Virus record (IMG/VR): IMGVR_UViG_3300031521_000124
Location: 1-44,636 of that record
From: a virus
Length of the DNA stretch: 44,636 nucleotides
Strand: one strand, 5' to 3'
Positions 39,740-44,636 of the stretch are shown here, one piece after another (within the stretch, counting starts at the first letter, position 1; every line of letters begins with the position of its first letter). A model generated the notes under the pieces. That model worked only from the letters and a program-made list of their open reading frames with translations, was not told where the DNA came from and searched no databases. Both the position numbers and the translations under genes were made by a program.

Positions 39740-40669
39740 ATGAAAGAATTTCGGAAAACAGAAACTGGGCTACTCATATGTGAAGAGTGTGGAAGAACAC
39801 TTAATGGAAACTCATCTTTTTGTATACATATTAATAAAAAACATATTAAAAAACTATATTATGATAAATGGCTGAAAGAAGATACTGATGATGTTTGTCA
39901 AATATGTGCGAAACCCACTGAGTTCTTTTCTGTAACTCGTGGATATAAAAAATATTGTAGTAAAGAATGTGGAAAAAATCTTCATTATATAAATTTAAAA
40001 TTAAGTAATTTTAAAAAATATGGTGTCGAGAACGTGTTTCAATCTGAAAAAATAAAAGAAAAATGTAAACTAATAAAGACAGATAGATATGATGATAAAT
40101 TTTATAATAATCGCAAAAAATGTAGGCAAACTTATATAACAAGATATCATGTTGAACATATCTCTCAATTAACAGAAATAAAAGAACAGAAAAAACAAAC
40201 ATGTTTTAAAAATCATGGAGTAAGTGCAGGGTTTGCTGATATTGAAAAAAGACAACTAACCTGTTTTAACCATTTTGGAGTGGTAAATCCATCTCAAGAT
40301 CCCGATATTCACAAAAGACAACAACTTGGTGGATTTAGAGTTAAACAATTTAAAGACAATTTGATCTATTATAGAGGAAAATATGAATTAGATTTTCTTG
40401 AAAAATATTACGATCAATACGAAATTATTAATGCTAGTTTTATTAAATACAAATTAAATAATAAAAATAAAGTATATTTTCCGGATTTTTACATTCCATC
40501 ATTAAATCTCATCGTTGAAATTAAAAATTCTTGGTTAGCAGAAAAAGATAAAGAAATATTACAAGCAAAAGAAAAAGCCACTATTGCTAGTGGCTTTCAA
40601 TATATTATAATTATTAATAAAAAATATGATGAATTTGAAATGATTAAAACAAAGATTTTGATGCAATAA
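39740..40669 (+). CDS. Homing endonuclease, zinc repeats plus PD-(D/E)XK nuclease (309 aa)
   Basis: N-terminal Cys pairs (CEECGR, CQICAK, and YCSKECGK) and F-x-x-Y-G-V-E-N type repeats (NFKKYGVENVFQSE, CFKNHGVSAGF, CFNHFGVVNPSQ) match the repeats in the 13039 gene. The C-terminal domain differs: YRGKYELDFLEKY and YFPDFYIPSLNLIVEIKNSW show the D...E-x-K core of PD-(D/E)XK nucleases. It therefore joins the same DNA-reading repeats to another nuclease. It runs + among minus-strand genes, typical of an inserted mobile gene. Its last 26 nt overlap the convergent gene. Confidence 0.8.
   Translation: MKEFRKTETGLLICEECGRTLNGNSSFCIHINKKHIKKLYYDKWLKEDTDDVCQICAKPTEFFSVTRGYKKYCSKECGKNLHYINLKLSNFKKYGVENVFQSEKIKEKCKLIKTDRYDDKFYNNRKKCRQTYITRYHVEHISQLTEIKEQKKQTCFKNHGVSAGFADIEKRQLTCFNHFGVVNPSQDPDIHKRQQLGGFRVKQFKDNLIYYRGKYELDFLEKYYDQYEIINASFIKYKLNNKNKVYFPDFYIPSLNLIVEIKNSWLAEKDKEILQAKEKATIASGFQYIIIINKKYDEFEMIKTKILMQ
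40574..40597. terminator. Hairpin inside the convergent gene ends
   Basis: AAAGCCACTA, loop TTGC, TAGTGGCTTT: a perfect 10-bp stem within the coding region of the + endonuclease and just past the stop of the minus glycosyltransferase. The T-run is short. It probably ends the minus transcript; for the + gene the hairpin is read through as codons. Confidence 0.6.
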
Positions 40670-41888
40670 CTTTATATTTACTTATTTTCTCTGCATCTCT
40701 TAATAATTGTTCAAATATCCATCGACTATCACAATGATCTCTCATAATTTCATATCCACAATCTAAATATTTTTTGTGTAATATTTTATCACTCCAGATA
40801 TTATTTATTTTATCTACAACTTCTTCAACATTGCTTAAATCTTTTTTAAGAAATAATGCAAATGTATCTAAATCAACAAATGCCTTACCAGTATCATTAC
40901 CATTTTTATCATATACATTACAATTTGTTGCCCAATGATGGTCAAATAAACCGACAGTTCCAACTGCAATTATTTCGCATTGAGCATATTCAACATTTGA
41001 GCCGTAGGCATCAGCATTTAAGTGATAAAAATCAGCTCCTACTAAAGAGCTACTTAAAGTTTCCATTCCGTCTACATAATCATAAGGACCGTAAATATAA
41101 ACTCTACTTAAATCTCTTTTCAAATTATCTGTTTCTAATCCATTTTCAATTGTTTTTTTATTAACTTCAAACATACGATGATTTGGAGTTTTAGTTGCAA
41201 TATCATCATAGAAAATATTTAGTGCACCTAAAGATCTTTCTACACCTTTCATTTCAAGCAATAAATTATTTTGTGCTGCAAAAGGTAGAAATCCGTAAAG
41301 TCTTTCAGGCTGTTTGAAAGTTGCAAATCTACCTAAGTAAGTAATTTTCTTGTAATGTTCTTCTTTACGGAAATGCGCAAGTTGTTCAAAATTAAATCCT
41401 ACATGAAGTTGAATAAATTTCGATTTAATTTGTGAACCATATAAAGTTACGAGCTTATTAAAAAATGGTGAAGTTATTGAATGGCTAACAATGCCATCAC
41501 AAATATTACATAATTCAAAGAAATTTGCGTTTCTCCAAATAGAGGCAATCTTATGATCATTTTGGAATACAAGTTTTTTGGTTGTAATAGCTTTAATCAT
41601 AGCAAGAAATCCATCTTGAGCCCACTGAGCATGTTTAACGCTTGGCACACTGTTAATAAAGACGTAATCAAATTTGTTGAGAGTATCAGCAAACATAAGA
41701 ATATTATCTTTTGTTATAAAGGTATGGTCGGGTTGTTCTTGCATTTTGCCACGACCCCATTTTTTGTCATCTAATACAAATACTTGATATTCTATACCTG
41801 TTTTTCGTAAAAACATAGTTAATTCAAGTATATATTTCTGGACCCCCGCCCCCTCAAATCCTCTTCCAACTAATAATGCGATTTTCAT
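40644..41888 (-). CDS. T4 alpha-glucosyltransferase-like GT-B enzyme (414 aa)
   Basis: Aligns by eye along its length with T4 alpha-gt: ALLVGRGFEGAGVQKYILEL (T4: RGLEGCGVTKFSLE), DYVFINSVPS (T4: DILIINSVPA), FQNDHKIASIWRNANFFELC (T4: YQHDHSVLSLRRN), GIVSHS, LGRFATFK (T4: IGRTTTWK), MKGVERS (T4: MEGLERS), NVEYAQCEIIAVGTV (T4: SLEYTHLELGACGTI). The T4 enzyme glucosylates hydroxymethylcytosine in phage DNA, protecting it from nucleases. So this phage may carry glycosylated DNA. No hydroxymethylase is in this window. An unrelated GT-B role is the alternative. Confidence 0.7.
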   Translation of the reverse strand: MKIALLVGRGFEGAGVQKYILELTMFLRKTGIEYQVFVLDDKKWGRGKMQEQPDHTFITKDNILMFADTLNKFDYVFINSVPSVKHAQWAQDGFLAMIKAITTKKLVFQNDHKIASIWRNANFFELCNICDGIVSHSITSPFFNKLVTLYGSQIKSKFIQLHVGFNFEQLAHFRKEEHYKKITYLGRFATFKQPERLYGFLPFAAQNNLLLEMKGVERSLGALNIFYDDIATKTPNHRMFEVNKKTIENGLETDNLKRDLSRVYIYGPYDYVDGMETLSSSLVGADFYHLNADAYGSNVEYAQCEIIAVGTVGLFDHHWATNCNVYDKNGNDTGKAFVDLDTFALFLKKDLSNVEEVVDKINNIWSDKILHKKYLDCGYEIMRDHCDSRWIFEQLLRDAEKISKYKVIASKSLF

Positions 41889-42354
41889 ATTTTTTCTTTT
41901 TTAGATTTCCAATATTCTTTTCTTTTTTACTTTGTTTAAGACGAGTAAAATCTGAAATAGGCGGTCGTGTTTTTTGTTTTAAACGACCAATTTCCCATCC
42001 AGCATTTAAATACGTGAACATTATATCTACTTTAACTTGTTTACATTTATATAAACTCATATTACGAATCCAAATTTTTCCTACTAGATTTTGTTTATAT
42101 TCATTAAGTTTAGTATCGGCAATATCCTTTCCATATTTTATAAGCCAAATATCATAAAAAGATTTGCCAAACATTGCATTATTTTCGCCTTTTGATTTTT
42201 CTCCTATTTTATCTTTCAACCACTGGGGAAAATTTTCAGAGTTATATGGTTGAGATTCTCTATTCTTTTTTATAGATTCTTTAGAATGTTTTTTTCCAAA
42301 CATAGGATTCTTTTCACCCTTATTGTCTTTAGGAATTGTTCTAAATAATTCCAT
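41854..42354 (-). CDS. NUMOD3-containing endonuclease fragment (166 aa)
   Basis: GEKNPMFGKKHSKESIKKN and GENNAMFGKS are NUMOD3 DNA-binding repeats, and IWIRNMSLYKCKQVKVD followed by YLNAGWEIGR is the C-terminal module of GIY-YIG/HNH phage endonucleases. No GIY-YIG or HNH catalytic core is visible, so it is probably a truncated, inactive mobile gene or only the DNA-binding half. It overlaps the glucosyltransferase start by 35 nt. Confidence 0.7.
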   Translation of the reverse strand: MELFRTIPKDNKGEKNPMFGKKHSKESIKKNRESQPYNSENFPQWLKDKIGEKSKGENNAMFGKSFYDIWLIKYGKDIADTKLNEYKQNLVGKIWIRNMSLYKCKQVKVDIMFTYLNAGWEIGRLKQKTRPPISDFTRLKQSKKEKNIGNLKKKKYENRIISWKRI

Positions 42355-42433
42355 AGCATATTATAGGAACTTGTGAAAATGCGCCGCATGGTATATCGTC
42401 AAATGGTCCATTAATTCTATCTGCGTTGTACAT
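42341..42433 (-). CDS. Possible 30-aa peptide before the endonuclease fragment
   Basis: ATG at 42431-42433 opens a frame of 30 codons (MYNADRINGPFDDIPCGAFS, then hydrophobic) to TAG 42341-42343, with TAA three codons later. It starts right after the stop of the 42434 gene, and its end overlaps the next start by 14 nt. It looks like a natural protein start, perhaps a gene truncated by the mobile endonuclease. Confidence 0.4.
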   Translation of the reverse strand: MYNADRINGPFDDIPCGAFSQVPIICYGII

Positions 42434-43417
42434 TTAAAATAATTGTTTAGATAATTGTTTTATAGCTTTCGCGTCATTAAGTTTTTTCAATTCTCTTGGA
42501 TTCTCACAAATAATATTGTCGATATCCTGGCAAGCATAACTTTTTCCATTAAAATAATTAAAGCTATCTTTCATTAAAGGCAATTTATTATTTACACTAA
42601 AATGAAATAGAGGTTGCTTTACAGGATATTGTGTTTTCTTTGTAAAGTATTTTTCTAGTATCTTTCCTGTATCATTAGTTTTTAATGAATCTCTAAGTTT
42701 TCTAAAATGAGAATATGTTGTTAAATATATTTGTGAATGAACATATTTTTCTTTTCCTAATCGTGGAAATACTATATTGAAAAAAGGAGTATCGAGATAA
42801 AATACTGCAAAACTTGCATTTCTTGCTGACCGACTCTTTTCATTAATCGCATCAATATATGCACTATCTTCATAAAGAATTTCAATGAACTCCTCAAAAA
42901 CTGATGTTAGATGATGCTTTAAATCTTCTATCATGTTTTTAGGAAAATAGAAATTTGTAGCGCATGTACATAAATTGTCGTTGAAATCAAAATTCTTTTC
43001 AATCCATGTAAATAGTGATGTCCATGAGTGATATATACGGTCTATTATAAGTATCATATCCTTTGCATAAACAGCCTTCTCAGATGTCCCTAATGCTTCG
43101 AATGAATCATTGAATAACAATATATCATCATCAGTAAAATAAAATGAATCGTCTATTAAGTTTTCTGCAAGTAGCATGTTTAAAAAATAAACTTTACTAA
43201 AAGTAGTAAGGCTAGTAAGATATTTATCGCCGTAATATTTAATGAAGTCATTTTTATCCCAAACAGTGGTATGTTCTGGGTCAACTATTTTACGAAATTC
43301 AGAAGAATCATATTGGTCGACATATAAAAAGAGCCTTTCCTTGAACATGTTATGATATTTATGTTCATAGAAAAGCTTAAAAATTTCAATATTGTAAGTG
43401 GTAACGACCGTTATCAT
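42434..43417 (-). CDS. GT-A-like glycosyltransferase (327 aa)
   Basis: FYFTDDDILLFND has the D-D-D metal-binding site of GT-A enzymes, preceded by LTTFSKVYFLNMLL, in which the conserved K and F suggest donor binding. The N-terminus (ITVVTTYNIEIFKLFYEHKY) is the usual first strand. The C-terminal third is helical and less familiar. Acceptor unknown; it may act with the glucosyltransferase next door. Overlaps the upstream gene by 4 nt. Confidence 0.65.
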   Translation of the reverse strand: MITVVTTYNIEIFKLFYEHKYHNMFKERLFLYVDQYDSSEFRKIVDPEHTTVWDKNDFIKYYGDKYLTSLTTFSKVYFLNMLLAENLIDDSFYFTDDDILLFNDSFEALGTSEKAVYAKDMILIIDRIYHSWTSLFTWIEKNFDFNDNLCTCATNFYFPKNMIEDLKHHLTSVFEEFIEILYEDSAYIDAINEKSRSARNASFAVFYLDTPFFNIVFPRLGKEKYVHSQIYLTTYSHFRKLRDSLKTNDTGKILEKYFTKKTQYPVKQPLFHFSVNNKLPLMKDSFNYFNGKSYACQDIDNIICENPRELKKLNDAKAIKQLSKQLF

Positions 43418-43839
43418 TCTACGTTATTTTCAATGAATCCTTCCATTGCTTCATCTACTTCTTCATCTGAAGGTCTTGAATCTTCATCATCATCATCTTC
43501 AAGAAAGAATTTTAGAGCTTCTCTTAAAGTAGATTTCCAATGCCGGGCGGATATCCAAAAATGTGTATCTACATCTACAGGATCATCTCCATCACTAATA
43601 CTTTGATAGCCATCAGCTACTACAGCCCAATGCCCATTATCATCATTGATAACTGCGATTGCAAATCCCAATCGAGACAAGTGATGTAAAATAAAGTCAA
43701 ATGGAAGAGTTTCTACGTTTTCAGTTAAAAGTTGTTGAATTTTAGCAGAAAGAATTTCTGATTCGTCATCTGATGCTGTTGCATATCTAATAAAATCATG
43801 TGCTTCAATTTCTTCAATTGGTGTATTATATTGTTTCAT
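43414..43839 (-). CDS. Hypothetical acidic protein (141 aa)
   Basis: N-terminal helices, then a beta part (AIAVINDDNGHWAVVADGYQ), and a very acidic C-terminus (EDDDDEDSRPSDEEVDEAME). The acidic tail could mimic DNA or bind a basic partner. It starts 12 nt after the TAG of the small membrane gene. No family recognised. Confidence 0.55.
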   Translation of the reverse strand: MKQYNTPIEEIEAHDFIRYATASDDESEILSAKIQQLLTENVETLPFDFILHHLSRLGFAIAVINDDNGHWAVVADGYQSISDGDDPVDVDTHFWISARHWKSTLREALKFFLEDDDDEDSRPSDEEVDEAMEGFIENNVE

Positions 43840-43851
43840 AAATTATTTTTT

Positions 43852-43968
43852 CTATGCGTGCAAAATTAAAATTACAGTAAGGATAATCAAAAATCCTATT
43901 ATTCCAATCATACATGATTTTCCTGTTATAGAATATTGTTTATTCCTGTTATTATTTAAGTCTTTCAT
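43852..43968 (-). CDS. Small single-helix membrane protein (38 aa)
   Basis: ATG at 43966-43968, stop TAG 43852-43854, then TAA two codons later. Residues 1-17 are polar (MKDLNNNRNKQYSITGK), residues 19-37 one hydrophobic helix (CMIGIIGFLIILTVILILH). A small membrane peptide of unknown role; a holin-like or envelope function is possible but unsupported. Confidence 0.5.
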   Translation of the reverse strand: MKDLNNNRNKQYSITGKSCMIGIIGFLIILTVILILHA

Positions 43969-44217
43969 GATTTTAAGGGTTCATATATATTATATGTTTG
44001 AAATATATAAAAGTTTCAAAAACAAATATAATCATTTAAATTTTAGCAATACAATATTTAACAAAACTTTAACACGAGATGTGAAACTTTTTTCGAGTTT
44101 TTCATACAATTAGTATCTAAGGCTCAAGGAATGTTGTAACTCTAGAGAGTCTAGTCTGTGACTGCTGCTTCCACCGCGCGCGCAAAGGGAATCGAAACTC
44201 CCTCGCACAGTTTTATA
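43969..44217 (-). other. Non-coding stretch with a GC-rich patch
   Basis: About 250 nt without a gene I can support. On the minus strand there is a TATATTTG box (44028-44035) but no T-run/CTGTC element before it, so a promoter for the small membrane gene is only possible. A GC-rich patch (44165-44215, with CGCGCGCG) contains an AGGGA/TCCCT stem with a loop resembling a tRNA T-arm. A 5-bp palindrome with 3-nt centre (CTAGA-GAG-TCTAG) lies near 44142-44154. AT-rich remainder. Confidence 0.4.
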
Positions 44218-44636
44218 TTACGCTGTCTGTGTGCTATTTTGCATGCTGTTTTGATTTTTAACTGGCTGATTAGCTATCAATGGAGCTTTGAAATTAAGCT
44301 GCCCCGATTTAAGTTTCTGAACAAAATCAGTAGGGATTCCTTGAACTCCTGCTTTATCTTTTCCAACAGCCTTGGCAGCATCTGATGGTTGAGGCATTTC
44401 AGATCTTGGAGGAGCATTAACAGGTTTGTATTTCTTAATCATCATTGCATGACTTGTCATGATATTATTGACATCTTCATCTGTGAGTTGTTTATGAAGC
44501 ATTTTTCCATAAGCAGCTTTACAAGCATCAATCATTGGTCGACCCATTAAACCTGGGAGAGCTTTTCTTATTTGTTCTTCTGACATTACTGAATCATTAA
44601 AAATATCTGTGTCACTACTAGCAGCAGATGACGGAA
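44218..44636 (-). CDS. C-terminal part of a protein, truncated by window edge
   Basis: The frame is open to the right edge (PSSAASSDTDIFNDSV before the first visible ATG at 44586), so the gene starts outside the window. Visible residues: Ser/Asp-rich linker, a helical part (EEQIRKALPGLMGRPMIDAC), then Pro/Lys/Gln-rich disorder ending in an Asn/Gln/Thr-rich tail. It has the look of a virion or scaffold-like protein. No family recognised. Confidence 0.6.
   Translation of the reverse strand, partial: PSSAASSDTDIFNDSVMSEEQIRKALPGLMGRPMIDACKAAYGKMLHKQLTDEDVNNIMTSHAMMIKKYKPVNAPPRSEMPQPSDAAKAVGKDKAGVQGIPTDFVQKLKSGQLNFKAPLIANQPVKNQNSMQNSTQTA

Noticed and set aside
41854-42354. Active GIY-YIG homing endonuclease
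   Set aside because: Only NUMOD3 and C-terminal DNA-binding modules are visible; the GIY-YIG catalytic domain is missing.
44150-44217. A second tRNA on the minus strand
   Set aside because: A GC-rich patch has a T-arm-like stem-loop, but the loop is one base too long for the stem and no matching 5' acceptor or anticodon arm can be folded upstream. At most a remnant.
1-44636. Genome-wide reassignment of TAG
   Set aside because: The fibre, protease-scaffold, capsid, endonuclease and sugar-transfer genes contain no internal TAG, and TAG ends several genes. Internal TAGs are confined to the area of the suppressor tRNA and the weak ORF at 4.8 kb.
1-44636. CRISPR array or long direct repeats
   Set aside because: No regularly spaced repeats of 20 or more bases were seen on reading the window.

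Overview
This window looks like part of a large, AT-rich myovirus-type phage genome (roughly 30% GC by eye) infecting a Bacteroidetes host. Seen directly: a T4-type capsid module, consisting of a gp21-like protease fused to a scaffold and then a gp23-like major capsid protein; a giant fibre/adhesin; four homing-endonuclease-type genes; and promoters matching the Bacteroidetes -7 consensus TAnnTTTG. The host is inferred from those promoters, the Bacteroidetes-style lipoproteins and the fibre architecture.

Layout. 1-3943 (+): the end of a structural gene, a small Fn3-like protein and a 1170-residue fibre. 4.0-5.6 kb (+): a phosphatase, a start-less small ORF, a lipoprotein and a small protein. 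5.7-8.6 kb (-): small genes, a DNA-glycosylase-like protein and a homing endonuclease. 8.65-15.1 kb (+): the late module with protease-scaffold, major capsid protein, a second homing endonuclease and a small protein, closed by strong terminators. 15.1-28.2 kb (-): many small, overlapping, mostly unknown genes with a few enzymes (GH16, HAD, MPPED-like phosphoesterase, nucleotidyltransferase, cREC domain). 28.2-39.6 kb (-): a dense sugar/methyl-transfer operon (GT10 and GT11 fucosyltransferases, GDP-mannose dehydratase-like enzyme, C-methyltransferase, GT25-like enzymes, four FkbM-type methyltransferases). 39.6-40.7 kb (+): a third endonuclease. 40.6-44.6 kb (-): a T4 alpha-glucosyltransferase-like enzyme, a NUMOD3 endonuclease fragment, a further GT-A enzyme, small proteins and a truncated gene at the edge.

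The most striking feature is at 17.5-18.5 kb. An amber-decoding tRNA (anticodon CUA), whose anticodon arm looks like tRNA-Trp with one base changed, sits directly downstream of a peptidyl-tRNA-hydrolase-2-like gene that is interrupted at codon 34 by an in-frame TAG. Two further reading frames just upstream also contain in-frame TAG codons. The large structural genes contain none, and TAG ends several genes, so this looks like local or conditional amber suppression rather than genome-wide recoding.

Other points: six copies of a promoter (T-run, C/A-TGTC, 11-12 nt, TAnnTTTG), three of which place the ATG 4 nt after the TTTG, implying leaderless transcripts; a separate motif (AATATATA-N-TAAAA) before + strand genes that may be a late promoter; and two genes broken by a single-base frameshift, plus a third degenerate frame, which may be decay or assembly error. 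Identifications come from reading motifs, not from database searches.
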